A DNA stretch of 64,000 bases from Acidicapsa ligni (GTDB lineage Bacteria > Acidobacteriota > Terriglobia > Terriglobales > Acidobacteriaceae). The stretch's first letter is position 1; each line of letters opens with the position of its first letter. The stretch lies in contig NZ_JAGSYG010000007.1 of assembly GCF_025685655.1 (NCBI RefSeq), forward strand, positions 186,001-250,000, in the 5' to 3' direction. Under the pieces are notes generated by a model. That model was not told the origin of the DNA. It did no database searches and worked only from the letters and a program-made list of their open reading frames with translations. The position numbers and the translations under genes were made by a program. This document shows positions 1 to 8,714 of the stretch, piece by piece.

Positions 1-1587
1 GAGCCCCAACCCGGCGTCTTCGACTTCACAGGTCAAAACGACATAGCAGCCTTTGTTCGCATCGCGCAGCAAGAGGGGCTGAACGTCATCGTGCGCCCCG
101 GACCCTACGTCTGCGCAGAGTGGGAAGCAGGCGGATACCCCGCATGGCTCTTCGCCAACCCAAACATAAAAGTCCGAACCAAAGATCCCAAATTCCTCGC
201 CCTGGCCGATCGCTATCTAGCCCGGGTTGGCAAAGAACTGGCCCCGCTCCAGGCCACGCACGGCGGCCCGATTATCGCTGTTCAGATTGAGAACGAATAC
301 GGCTCCTTCGGCAGCGATCGCGAATACATGGAAGACATCCATCAGTCGCTCATCCGCGCCGGACTTGGTGATTCCCTCTTCTACACCTCAGACGGCGTCG
401 ACGAGTTGCATAACGATGCCATGCCCGGCATTCTCGCCGTCATCAACTTCGGTCCCGGAGAAGCCAAAGGAGAGTTTGCCAAGCTCATCAAGCTCCGTCC
501 CGACGGACCAAAGATGACCGGCGAGTACTGGGATGGCTGGTTCGACGCCTGGGGCGATAAACAACACGTACACACCGACTCCCAGCAGCAGGCCAACGAG
601 ATCGATTGGATGCTAAGCCAGGGCTACTCCTTTAACCTTTATATGTTTCACGGGGGCACCAGTTTCGGCTTCATGAATGGCGCCAACCTCCAGGCCGATG
701 CAGACGGACATTACGCTCCACAAACCACCAGTTATGACTACGATGCCGCACTCGATGAAGGCGGTCGCCCCACAAAGAAATTCTTCCTCCTTCGCGACAT
801 AATCCAGAAACATACCGGCATCACTCCTCCGCCATTGCCTGCGCCTCTACCCATTGCCGCAGTGCCCGAGTTTCAGCTCAAAGAGTCAGCCAGTCTCTGG
901 AGCAATCTGCCAACATCCATCGAATCTGCAAACCCAAACCCGATGGAAAGCTTTGGCCAGGCCTACGGATACATCCTCTACCGCACAGAACTGACGCAAC
1001 CGAAATCCGGTGAGCTAAAGATTGACGAACCCCGTGACTACGCCGCTGTCTACATCAATCAGAAGCTAGTCGGCACCCTGGATCATCGGCTCAAGCAGAC
1101 AACTCTCAACCTGAACCTGCCCTCAGGCCACGCCACGCTCGACATCCTTGTTGAAAACACAGGTCGCGTGAACTATGGTCCGCATCTTTCAGATGGCCGT
1201 GCAGGAATCGTCGGTTCAGTCACCCTCGCTGGCCAACCCCTCACCGGTTGGAAGATCTTTCCGCTGCCCATGTCCGATTCCGGCAGCATTCAACATTGGA
1301 GCGACACCTCCGTCCCGGGCCCTGCCTTTCATCGCGGCTCCTTCAGCCTCACGACCATCGCCGACACCTATCTGGATACCAGCAAATTAGGTAAAGGATT
1401 CGTCTGGGGCAACGGCCACAATCTCGGTCGCGTATGGGACATCGGACCTCAAAAATCGCTCTACCTACCCGCTCCCTGGCTCAAGTCCGGCACCAACGAA
1501 GTCGTGGTCTTCGACTTCACCAGTCTGGACAATCCAGCACTTCGTGGATCGCCAGATCCCGTCTGGTCGCAGACGGCAAAAGAGTAG
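1..1587 (+). CDS. Beta-galactosidase, glycoside hydrolase family 35 (5' truncated by window edge)
   Basis: The reading frame is open from base 1, so the true start lies upstream. GH35 enzymes remove terminal beta-linked galactose from oligo- and polysaccharides, often outside the cytoplasm. The sequence begins in the TIM barrel (EPQPGVFDF, then RPGPYVCAEWEAGGYPAW). The predicted acid/base Glu is in QIENEYGS (codon at 295-297) and the predicted nucleophile Glu is in TGEYWDGWFDAWG (codon at 523-525). The rest is the beta-rich C-terminal part, with a jelly-roll-like end (GFVWGNGHNLGRVWDIGPQ) typical of the family. No terminator is visible before the BlaI gene 109 bases downstream. The family is secure; the substrate (galactan side chains or other galactosides) is not determined. 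Confidence 0.93.
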   Translation, partial: EPQPGVFDFTGQNDIAAFVRIAQQEGLNVIVRPGPYVCAEWEAGGYPAWLFANPNIKVRTKDPKFLALADRYLARVGKELAPLQATHGGPIIAVQIENEYGSFGSDREYMEDIHQSLIRAGLGDSLFYTSDGVDELHNDAMPGILAVINFGPGEAKGEFAKLIKLRPDGPKMTGEYWDGWFDAWGDKQHVHTDSQQQANEIDWMLSQGYSFNLYMFHGGTSFGFMNGANLQADADGHYAPQTTSYDYDAALDEGGRPTKKFFLLRDIIQKHTGITPPPLPAPLPIAAVPEFQLKESASLWSNLPTSIESANPNPMESFGQAYGYILYRTELTQPKSGELKIDEPRDYAAVYINQKLVGTLDHRLKQTTLNLNLPSGHATLDILVENTGRVNYGPHLSDGRAGIVGSVTLAGQPLTGWKIFPLPMSDSGSIQHWSDTSVPGPAFHRGSFSLTTIADTYLDTSKLGKGFVWGNGHNLGRVWDIGPQKSLYLPAPWLKSGTNEVVVFDFTSLDNPALRGSPDPVWSQTAKE

Positions 1588-1696
1588 AGCCTCCAGAAAA
1601 TTCCCCGCCCAACATGCAAACTAATCCTTTAGTTGATCGTCTATAAATATAAGCACGCACCTTGGCCGTCTTTCCAGCCAAGGCGAACGGATTCGG

Positions 1697-2167
1697 ATGC
1701 CACCTAAAAAGTCCATCACGTTGACAGAAGCCGAGTTAAGGCTAATGAAAATTCTCTGGCGTCGCGGCGAATCCGGCGTCAGCGATATGGTTGCTGCCAT
1801 GCCCGAAGGAGAAACCCTCGCCTATAACTCCGTTCTAACCACGATCCGCATCCTCGAACAAAAAGGCTACGTCCAGCACCGTCAGGAAGGCCGGGCATTC
1901 CTCTACAGCACCAGCGTAGCGGAGCATGAAGCAGGCAAATCCGAAGTTCGCCACGTCCTCAGCCGCTTCTTCGGCAACTCCCGCGAACGCCTCCTGCTTT
2001 CTCTGATCGGCGACGACGAAATCACCCCGGAAGAACTGCAACGCCTCAAAGAAGCAATCCAGAATGCCTCGGAAGATCCCGCAACTGGCGACCCAGAGCA
2101 GACCCCACTGGATCATGTAATACCGGAGCACACAGTACCAAAGCACGCAGTACAGGAGAAGAAATAG
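1697..2167 (+). CDS. BlaI/MecI/CopY-family transcriptional repressor
   Basis: This 156-residue protein has the N-terminal winged helix of the BlaI family (residues about 8-80): LTEAELRLMKILWRRGESGVSDM, then a recognition-helix region with YNSVLTTIRILEQKGYV. Family members bind DNA as dimers through the wHTH and are inactivated by proteolysis triggered by a BlaR1-type sensor. The next gene, 3 bases downstream, encodes such a sensor, so the two form a regulator pair. The C-terminal extension is rich in repeated His/Val/Pro (HVIPEHTVPKHAVQ) and is not part of the usual fold. Target genes are unknown; in related bacteria such pairs are often unconnected with beta-lactam resistance. Confidence 0.9.
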   Translation: MPPKKSITLTEAELRLMKILWRRGESGVSDMVAAMPEGETLAYNSVLTTIRILEQKGYVQHRQEGRAFLYSTSVAEHEAGKSEVRHVLSRFFGNSRERLLLSLIGDDEITPEELQRLKEAIQNASEDPATGDPEQTPLDHVIPEHTVPKHAVQEKK

Positions 2168-2170
2168 CCC

Positions 2171-3736
2171 ATGGGACACATCGAACATATGCTATTTACA
2201 TCCCTGCCAACACTGACCCAGAGCGCAGCTACCATTCTTGTAGCCACTCTATGGCAGGGCGCTCTTCTGGCCGCTTTCGTCTGGATCTGCCTCAAACTTG
2301 CTCCGCGCACAACGGCAGCCCTGCGCTTCAGCATCTGGAGCGCCTCTTTCGGGGTTGTAGTTATTCTTCCCCTGCTTCACCTTCATCGGACGTCAGTTTC
2401 CGGCGTATCTCCCTCCGGAACCGCCATAGCGAATCATCCCTGGTTTCAGCTCGATGCCCGTTGGAGCCTGCTGATTACCGCACTCTGGGCCGCAGCATCT
2501 CTCTATCGGGCCGTGGATTTGACCTCGCACAGCATTCGCCTTCGCAGATTATGGACGAACGCCACCCCCGTCCCAACCTCCGCATCGCAACTGTCTGCGA
2601 TCAGGCAATCCAAAATCGGCAGACAGGCCCAACTATGCACCACATCGGATCTCGATCGGCCCAGCGTCATCGGCTTCTTCAAGCCACGAATCCTGATCCC
2701 CGAGTGGCTCTTCGCCAATTTATCCCAGTCCGAGCTCGAACAAATCCTCCTTCATGAACACCAGCATCTCGGTCGCGGTGACGATTGGACCAACCTTCTC
2801 CAAAAAATCAGCCTGATCTTGTTTCCGGTCAATCCCGCCCTGCTTTGGATCGAACGCCGCCTCTGCTTCGAGCGTGAGATGGCCTGTGATGAAGGCGTCA
2901 TTCAGATTACCCACGCGCCCCGAGCCTACGCCACATGCCTCACGCGTCTCGCAGAGCATCGCTTGCAGCGTCACTCCGAAGTCCTCTCTCTAGGCACATG
3001 GCACCGCCGATCAGAGCTGGTCCACCGCGTTCACAGTATCCTGGCCAGCAAGCAATTCCTTGGCCCCGTGGCTGCACGTGCGCTTTCCATCACTCTGATT
3101 GCAGGGCTGGCGATCGGTTCGCTGGAACTCTCGCGTTGCCCGCAACTCATCGCCTTCGTGCCGGTTGCGAATGTACACCAACGTTCCATTGCACAAACAT
3201 TCGGAAATACACCGAATCCCGAAGCTTTTCACACCGTCTCGGCACGTAATTCTGCAAGGCCTCATCTCGTGGAATTAACCGCAACCATGCCTCCCCGAGA
3301 TACAAATTCAGTCATCAATCCTCGTGCGCTGAGAACCACCCCCAGGCCGTTCGATGCGAAGCAAATCATCCAAAAGCGTGCACAGCTCAACATCGGCATC
3401 CAACAGCGATCTACGCAAGCACACGCACTGACACAACCGCAGGCACCGACGCCAAACTCCTTGGTAGCAGAAACCAATTTCCCTGCTCTCCCCACCGACA
3501 CAACCTTCGCGATCAATGAGACCTACTCAGTTCAGCAGGAAAGCCTGGTCGTCTTCGCAACCTGGCAGGAATACACCACACATATTCCCTCCTCTCAAAC
3601 GGCGCATCCCTCTTCTCGTACAGGCACTCAGCCAATCCCCAAACCCGTAGTCTTTCAAGTCGGACCTCCAAATTCTTCCTCACCGACCTTTGCAGCCGTG
3701 CCCTTCCGCAGCGGCTGGCTCGTAATCCAACTCTAA
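2171..3736 (+). CDS. M56-family (BlaR1-like) membrane metallopeptidase
   Basis: This 521-residue membrane protein has several N-terminal hydrophobic segments and a cytoplasmic zinc-protease domain with the motif H195-EHQ-H199 followed by GRGDDW. The downstream FEREMACDEGVI carries the expected third-ligand Glu region. A final transmembrane stretch near residue 300 (SITLIAGLAIGSLE) precedes a 200-residue tail rich in Pro, Thr, Ser and Gln. Classical BlaR1 has a penicillin-binding sensor domain there; this protein has none that I recognise, so its signal is unknown. It lies 3 bases after the BlaI-like repressor, which is its probable cleavage target. ATG at 2171 is used here; ATG at 2189 is an alternative. 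Confidence 0.85.
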   Translation: MGHIEHMLFTSLPTLTQSAATILVATLWQGALLAAFVWICLKLAPRTTAALRFSIWSASFGVVVILPLLHLHRTSVSGVSPSGTAIANHPWFQLDARWSLLITALWAAASLYRAVDLTSHSIRLRRLWTNATPVPTSASQLSAIRQSKIGRQAQLCTTSDLDRPSVIGFFKPRILIPEWLFANLSQSELEQILLHEHQHLGRGDDWTNLLQKISLILFPVNPALLWIERRLCFEREMACDEGVIQITHAPRAYATCLTRLAEHRLQRHSEVLSLGTWHRRSELVHRVHSILASKQFLGPVAARALSITLIAGLAIGSLELSRCPQLIAFVPVANVHQRSIAQTFGNTPNPEAFHTVSARNSARPHLVELTATMPPRDTNSVINPRALRTTPRPFDAKQIIQKRAQLNIGIQQRSTQAHALTQPQAPTPNSLVAETNFPALPTDTTFAINETYSVQQESLVVFATWQEYTTHIPSSQTAHPSSRTGTQPIPKPVVFQVGPPNSSSPTFAAVPFRSGWLVIQL

Positions 3737-3767
3737 CCGCCAACGAAATTTAATTCAGAGGAAACCC

Positions 3768-5345
3768 ATGACTTCACCAACTAATTCATTAGTCGCTAAG
3801 GCAAAGAAACTCGCAGTCCCCGTCGGCACTGCAGCAACTCTTCTTCTGGCTACAGCCTTTTTCTTTGGACACAATCAGGTGCATGCCGCCAGCACAGCAT
3901 CGCCTTTGGATGACCACAGCGTAGCCGCTCTCACCGCGCTCGATGACGCTGTCGAATCCGTCGCAGCCCGCGTCACGCCCGCCGTCGTCAACGTCGCAGT
4001 CACCTCTCATGGAGACTCGGAAGCCGCTGCCAACGACGATGGCCAGGACTCCGGAATTCCACCGGCATTTCAATGGTTCTTCGGTCCTCAAGGCCCACAA
4101 GGACACGGCCAGCACGGTCAGCGTATGCAGCCTCCGGCGCAACAGTTGCAGCATGGCATCGGCAGCGGCATCATCATCTCCCCCGACGGGTACATCGTCA
4201 CCAACAACCACGTGATCGACGGAGCCGTGCAGATTCGCGTCACCCTCAATGATCGTCGTGTTCTGCCTGCCAAACTCATCGGTGCGGATAAGCTCACCGA
4301 TCTCGCCGTAATCAAGGTTGATGCCAAAAACCTTCCCAACATTCCCTGGGGAGACTCCACCAAGCTGCGCCCAGGTCAAACAGTTCTGGCATTCGGCAGC
4401 CCCTTTGGCTATTTCCAGTTCTCCGTCACACGTGGAATCGTAAGCGCAGTAAACCGTCCCAACCCCTACCGGGATGACGCCCGCAAGCCCGGCGGATTTA
4501 TTCAAACGGACGCCGCCATCAATCCCGGCAACTCCGGTGGAGCGCTCGTCGATGCACACGGCGAGCTGGTCGGCATCAACACCTTCATCATCTCTGACAG
4601 CGGATCGTTCGCCGGTGCCGGATTCGCTATTCCATCCCAGATCGCTCGTTCCACAGCCGACGCTCTCATTAAGAATGGCGTTGTTCACCACGGCTACCTC
4701 GGCATCAGCATGAACGATGTCACCCCGGAAAACGCCAGCTTCTTCAACCTTCCCGATACCAACGGAGCACTCGTCAGCCAGGTGAGCCCAGACTCTCCAG
4801 CCGTACAGGCCGGCCTCAAGGGCGGCGATGTCTTGCGCAGTCTCAACGGCAGCGAAATCATAAACAGCGGTGCCCTTCAGGTTGCCGTAAGTCAGATCTC
4901 GCCCGGCACCACCATCGCTCTCGGCATCCTTCGCGATGGCAAACCAGAAACCATTAAGCTGACGGTCGGCGAATTTCATGCCAGCACTGAAGAAGCCGAT
5001 GCATCCGATTCACCAGCACAGCATGGAGGCAGACTCGGCCTCGCCGTCAACGATCTAACCCCTGACATCCGTCAGCAGTTGAACATCCCCACGCAGGTCA
5101 ACGGAGTTGCCGTAGAAAGCGTCCGCCCCGCAAGCCCTGCCGAAGATGCAGGTCTAACCCCCGGCGACGTGATTCTCGAAGTCAATCGCCATCCTCTTCA
5201 GTCTGCGGACACCTTCGTCAGCGAAGTACATTCCACGCCGACTGGCAAAGATATTCTGTTGCTGGTCTGGTCCAGAGGGGGCGCCACCTACCGCGTCATC
5301 CACCCGGACTCAAGTTCCAATAATGAAAAGCGAAACGGTATGTAA
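3768..5345 (+). CDS. Periplasmic serine protease, HtrA/DegP (Do) family, two PDZ domains
   Basis: This 525-residue protein has an N-terminal signal or anchor (LAVPVGTAATLLLATAFFF, possible cleavage after VHA near residue 40). The chymotrypsin-like domain has the complete triad: His148 (NNHVIDGA), Asp178 (LTDLAVIKV) and Ser256 (NPGNSGGALV). Two PDZ domains follow: about residues 305-410 (GYLGISMNDVTPE) and 420-515 (LGLAVNDLTPD). It should degrade or refold damaged envelope proteins. A Gln/His/Gly-rich loop precedes the His motif, like the flexible loop of DegP. The start is supported by AGAGGAAA eight bases upstream. It lies 31 bases after the M56 gene, so it may be co-transcribed and serve envelope-stress output. 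Confidence 0.95.
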   Translation: MTSPTNSLVAKAKKLAVPVGTAATLLLATAFFFGHNQVHAASTASPLDDHSVAALTALDDAVESVAARVTPAVVNVAVTSHGDSEAAANDDGQDSGIPPAFQWFFGPQGPQGHGQHGQRMQPPAQQLQHGIGSGIIISPDGYIVTNNHVIDGAVQIRVTLNDRRVLPAKLIGADKLTDLAVIKVDAKNLPNIPWGDSTKLRPGQTVLAFGSPFGYFQFSVTRGIVSAVNRPNPYRDDARKPGGFIQTDAAINPGNSGGALVDAHGELVGINTFIISDSGSFAGAGFAIPSQIARSTADALIKNGVVHHGYLGISMNDVTPENASFFNLPDTNGALVSQVSPDSPAVQAGLKGGDVLRSLNGSEIINSGALQVAVSQISPGTTIALGILRDGKPETIKLTVGEFHASTEEADASDSPAQHGGRLGLAVNDLTPDIRQQLNIPTQVNGVAVESVRPASPAEDAGLTPGDVILEVNRHPLQSADTFVSEVHSTPTGKDILLLVWSRGGATYRVIHPDSSSNNEKRNGM

Positions 5346-5402
5346 GTAAGCCAAGGAAACGGAAGATAAGGTAACAAGGCCACCAGTAGTAAGTCTGTTA
5401 CA

Positions 5403-5431
5403 CGAGAACGAAGTTCAGAACTTCGTTCTCG
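5403..5431. terminator. Perfect 13-bp hairpin after htrA-like gene
   Basis: CGAGAACGAAGTT (5403-5415) pairs perfectly with 5419-5431 across a 3-base loop (CAG). It lies 57 bases past the protease stop codon. There is no run of T on either side, so it may act as an mRNA 3' end stabiliser rather than an intrinsic terminator. Confidence 0.55.
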
Positions 5432-5462
5432 CCCTTAGCCTTTGCCCTTCCTTTTCCGGCCG

Positions 5463-5543
5463 TCATTCCCGAAAGGAATCTGCTGTTAGCCGTTGCCTTA
5501 GCACTTGCCTTTCTGGCTGTCATTCCCGAAGGGAATCTGCTTC
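5463..5543. repeat. Dispersed hairpin repeat, paired copies (locus 1)
   Basis: Two copies of the unit TCATTCCCGAA(G/A)GGAATCTGCT begin at 5463 and 5519. The core ATTCCC-GAA-GGGAAT forms a 6-bp hairpin with a GAA loop; the first copy has one G-to-A change. The copies are 57 bases apart, separated by pyrimidine-rich DNA of the pattern GCCNTT. The same unit recurs near 55.6 kb and 63.1 kb in this window, always intergenic and in the same orientation. Confidence 0.8.
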
Positions 5544-5585
5544 TCCCATCCCTAAAAAGAACAATCATCCCAAACGAACCAACAC

Positions 5586-5616
5586 CGGGTCGCCGAACTT
5601 AAAATCCGGCGACCCG
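5586..5616. terminator. Perfect 10-bp GC-rich hairpin between convergent genes
   Basis: CGGGTCGCCG (5586-5595) pairs perfectly with CGGCGACCCG (5607-5616) across an 11-base loop. It lies between the end of the HtrA-like gene and the end of the leftward membrane-protein gene at 5678, so it could stop transcription from both sides. No strong T-tract is present. Confidence 0.5.
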
Positions 5617-5677
5617 ATAATCAGATACCCCACAATAAAAGAACAACCCTCATCACCCAGATTTCCACTGCACATAA

Positions 5678-6112
5678 TTAATCCGGATTTACATTTCCAT
5701 TCCGCTGAGTCCACGCCGCCTTGATCCCCTCATATTTTGCCTGCAATTCATCCAGCTCAATATCCGTAAGATTTTCGATATCGATCATCTGATCACGAGC
5801 TTTATCGATTGCACGTATCAATTCATTCAACTTCAAATTGATAGCGCGTGCATCGCGGTTTTGCGTGTTTTGAATAAGGAACACCATTAAAAAAGTAACG
5901 ATAGTCGTCCCGGTATTGATCACAAGCTGCCACGTATCGCTGAAGTGAAAGAGTGGCCCGGTAAGTGCCCAGATAACAATTACGAGACCTGCTCCCGCAA
6001 ATGCCCACTTAGATCCAAGCCAGTTAGAAGCAACTGCCGCAAACTTGGCGAACCTGTCGATAGAAGGAGGATTAGAAGGAGCGTTAGAGGCTATTGGCAC
6101 GGTGTTTTTCAC
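5678..6112 (-). CDS. Low-affinity iron permease family membrane protein
   Basis: This product of about 144 residues resembles the small low-affinity Fe/Cu permease family, which has two membrane segments. It starts with DRFAKFAAVASNWLGSKWAF, has a first segment AFAGAGLVIVIWALTG and a second LVINTGTTIVTFLMVFLIQ. The conserved NTQNRDARAINLKLNELI and an acidic ELDELQAKYEGI tail follow. The open frame extends up to TTG at 6256, but those 48 extra residues (with CYC) do not look like the family. The GTG at 6112 is therefore chosen, with an AAGG sequence about 14 bases upstream. The function is by family name only; metal transport has not been shown for most members. Confidence 0.75.
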   Translation of the reverse strand: MKNTVPIASNAPSNPPSIDRFAKFAAVASNWLGSKWAFAGAGLVIVIWALTGPLFHFSDTWQLVINTGTTIVTFLMVFLIQNTQNRDARAINLKLNELIRAIDKARDQMIDIENLTDIELDELQAKYEGIKAAWTQRNGNVNPD

Positions 6113-6470
6113 GGTCAGGGCTTGTACCTTTCTTGCCTTTTCGACATCGGAATAAATCCGACTGCTATGCCGGTTGGATGCATTATCCAGAACATAAGCA
6201 TTCCCGTCAGTAGCAGATGACACAACAATCTCACCGCAATAGCAACTTCCAGACAAATTAAAGATCTGAATTTCATGCTGACCCAGCCGTCGCGGTCACC
6301 GCATCGGGGGAGCTAGAGAGGCAAAAGAAATAAACCCGCTGGAAAGCCCTCATAGCTCAAGCGCGAAACGCATACGATTCCGGCACTCAAATAGCTAAAA
6401 CTTGTACCAGCCGCCGGACTGAAAACTGATAGTTCAGCCCGGCGATCATTTTAGAAAATAATTTTAATAT

Positions 6471-7469
6471 TTAAATCTCGTTCATCCCCAGCAAACAGGC
6501 CCCGAGCAAACCAGCATCCGTGCCAAGCTTGGCAGGCAACACCTGTGTGCCTCCAAAAGAAAACGCACTTCCGACAGCGCTTCCCGGCTCCGTGAGCCGA
6601 TATACATAGCTCCGAGCTCGCAGCTCTTTGAGAGCAAACGGAGCAAATAATTCCCACGCTGCAACTAATCCGCCACCAATCACATACAAGGGCAGATTGA
6701 GAGTATTCACGAGTTCCGCAAGCCCAATTCCAATAGATCGCCCCACAGTCTCGAAAATTCGCTGTGCATCTACGTCGCCACCTTTGGCAGCTTCAGCAAC
6801 TGTTCGTGCGCTGAACTGCCCACCATCAATATCGTGCAGACGCCCAAGTCCCTCAGCACCCTTTGAGATTGCCTCTCTTGCCATTCGCACTACCCCTGTA
6901 GCCGATGCAAATACCTCCAGGCATCCGGTATTCTTGCAACCACAAACCGGTCCATCAGGATCGATTGTCAAATGGCCAGCTTCACCGGCCATACCCATCG
7001 CACCGTGATACACCTTTCCATCAAGCACAATGCCATTCCCTATCCCAGTACCCAGGGTCAGCATACAAAGTGAAGAAACACCCATCTCGAAACCAAGCCC
7101 CAGCCCAGCCTCCGCTAACGCAGCCAGATTTGCGTCTTTATCGATTGCCACATGTCGCCCAATCCGTGCTTCTACCTCGCGACGAAATTCAAATTGATCC
7201 CAGCCCGGAAGATTCGGTGGGCTGTGAACGCGTCCAGCCGGCAGTTCCAACGGCCCTGGAAGTCCAATTCCGATTCCCGACAACTCATATTCATCTGAAT
7301 GCCGTGCTATCAATGCCTGAACGCCATCGCATAAATCGTCAACAACAGCAAGGCTCCCCGAAGCCAGACGTGTCGGCAGCGAGATCACCTCAAGCACCCC
7401 TGATGCAGGGGAGTACGCAGCTATTCGAAGGTTTGTCCCCCCAAGGTCAACCCCAATGCTGAAATCCAT
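6471..7469 (-). CDS. ROK-family sugar kinase (glucokinase/fructokinase-like)
   Basis: This 332-residue protein has the N-terminal phosphate loop D8-LGGTN, the catalytic-Asp region DKDANLAALAE (near Asp112) and the ROK zinc site: His166, Cys176, Cys178 and Cys183 (CGCKNTGC). It lacks an N-terminal helix-turn-helix, so it should be a kinase rather than a ROK repressor. It would phosphorylate a hexose or amino sugar with ATP in the cytoplasm. It starts at ATG with TAGGA just upstream. A LacI-type operator overlaps its predicted promoter and the LacI gene lies directly upstream on the same strand, so it is very likely regulated by that protein. The sugar specificity is not visible. Confidence 0.92.
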   Translation of the reverse strand: MDFSIGVDLGGTNLRIAAYSPASGVLEVISLPTRLASGSLAVVDDLCDGVQALIARHSDEYELSGIGIGLPGPLELPAGRVHSPPNLPGWDQFEFRREVEARIGRHVAIDKDANLAALAEAGLGLGFEMGVSSLCMLTLGTGIGNGIVLDGKVYHGAMGMAGEAGHLTIDPDGPVCGCKNTGCLEVFASATGVVRMAREAISKGAEGLGRLHDIDGGQFSARTVAEAAKGGDVDAQRIFETVGRSIGIGLAELVNTLNLPLYVIGGGLVAAWELFAPFALKELRARSYVYRLTEPGSAVGSAFSFGGTQVLPAKLGTDAGLLGACLLGMNEI

Positions 7470-7550
7470 ATCCTAATAACTCCCTATCCCGGAATGTTCA
7501 TCCATAGGACGATTGATTGGCCGTCACACAGCAGCCACCCATCTACACAT

Positions 7551-7594
7551 CCTGTATACAGGAAAAATTCATAAATGGAAACGATACCATTTAT
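7551..7594 (-). promoter_or_regulatory. Promoter of the ROK kinase gene with LacI-type operator
   Basis: Positions 7571-7594 form a 24-base dyad, ATAAATGGAAAC and GATACCATTTAT, matching at 10 of 12 paired positions with the central CG typical of LacI-family operators. Read leftward, a -35-like TTTCCA (complement of 7576-7581) lies inside the operator and a -10-like TATACA (complement of 7553-7558) follows after 17 bases. The -10 is embedded in a perfect palindrome, CCTGTATACAGG (7551-7562). Repressor bound here would block polymerase. The assignment to the neighbouring LacI protein is inference. Confidence 0.65.
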
Positions 7595-7623
7595 ACAGCA
7601 AAAAAATACTCCCTGTCCCGGTA

Positions 7624-8658
7624 TCAGATTCCCCTGGGATTACAGCCGCAGGAACTACGCACAATCAGGCGTGTATCGAGCTTTACCTGTTCCGTGCTCC
7701 TGCCTGCTCCACGCGGCTGCTGTGCCATAACGGCAAACAGCATTTCCGCCGCAATCCTGCCCAGATCTGAAATCGGTTGCTGCACCACCGTGATCGATGG
7801 ACGCAACGACGACGCTAGTTCAAAGTCATCGTATCCAAGCAGAGCCACTTGTTTTGGCACACTGATACGAAACTTCTGAAGCACCTCAAATGTATCTATC
7901 GTGGTCTCATTCTTTAATGTAAGAATCGCGTCCGGGGGAGTCGTCCCACCCATATGCGCCTCAAGCGCCTGCTCGGTACTCTTATAATCCTTCGCAGACA
8001 TATCGATAAGCGCCACCAGCTTCGCGTCCTTCATCGCCCGGCTATATCCGCGAATTCGTTCATGGATCGTATACAGATTCGCTTCCCCACCCAGGCACAG
8101 GATTCGCTTATAACCATGATCGACAAGATGCTTCGTAGCATCCCGCGCAGCCTGAAAGTTCTTCGTCACCACGCTCGAAAATGGAGCATTCTCCAATGGC
8201 CGATCCAGGCATATTACCGGAACGCCCATCCGCTGCAATAAAGCAGGAAGCGTGCGACTCTGATGGTTCGCCGGCACCACCAACAATCCATCTGTCCGGT
8301 GCTGCACCAGCGTTTCGAGATTCTCAACCTCGGCTCTCGGATCGTTATTCGTGACCGTCACAATCAGAAGAGAATCCTGGGCCCGTGCGATCACCTGCAC
8401 CGCCTCCGCACACTGCGCAAAAAACGGATCCGCAATACTTGGAATCACAAGACTGATCGTCTTGGCCCGATTACCCTTCAGTATCCGAGCCGCCTGATTT
8501 GGGCGAAATCCCAGTTCAGCGATCACTGCCTGTACGCGGCTTAAAGTCTCCGGACTGACCCGCTCGCCGCCGTTAATAACACGCGACACAGTCGTCGTCC
8601 CGACACCCGCTTTACGCGCAACATCGGTCAAAGTGGGCGGGTTGGAAAATCTGGTCAT
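7624..8658 (-). CDS. LacI-family transcriptional regulator
   Basis: This 344-residue protein has the LacI helix-turn-helix and hinge (residues about 8-60: LTDVARKAGVGTTTVSRVIN, RPNQAARIL). A periplasmic-binding-protein-like sugar-sensing domain follows (SLVIPSIADPFFAQ, IPVI.LDRP, GYKRILCLGG, LLGYDDFELASSLRPSITVVQQP). ATG at 8658 places the HTH at the expected distance from the N-terminus; a TTG at 8673 is possible. A LacI-type operator lies downstream, in front of the ROK kinase. A small inverted repeat, ATCGTT-TATC-AACGAT (8692-8707), lies just upstream of its own gene and may matter for autoregulation. The effector is probably a sugar or sugar phosphate. Confidence 0.93.
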   Translation of the reverse strand: MTRFSNPPTLTDVARKAGVGTTTVSRVINGGERVSPETLSRVQAVIAELGFRPNQAARILKGNRAKTISLVIPSIADPFFAQCAEAVQVIARAQDSLLIVTVTNNDPRAEVENLETLVQHRTDGLLVVPANHQSRTLPALLQRMGVPVICLDRPLENAPFSSVVTKNFQAARDATKHLVDHGYKRILCLGGEANLYTIHERIRGYSRAMKDAKLVALIDMSAKDYKSTEQALEAHMGGTTPPDAILTLKNETTIDTFEVLQKFRISVPKQVALLGYDDFELASSLRPSITVVQQPISDLGRIAAEMLFAVMAQQPRGAGRSTEQVKLDTRLIVRSSCGCNPRGI

Positions 8659-8714
8659 TAAACGTAAGCCCAAGTATACATAGCCAGATCAATCGTTTAT
8701 CAACGATAGCTGCA

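Noticed and set aside
91-1587. A beta-galactosidase start at GTG 91
   Set aside because: The same frame is open to base 1 and encodes conserved GH35 sequence (EPQPGVFDF), so the gene begins before the window.
3789-4979. Leftward 396-codon open frame opposite the HtrA-like gene
   Set aside because: It lies fully inside a well-supported gene, in the antisense frame, with no family motif. Long antisense frames are expected in GC-rich coding DNA.
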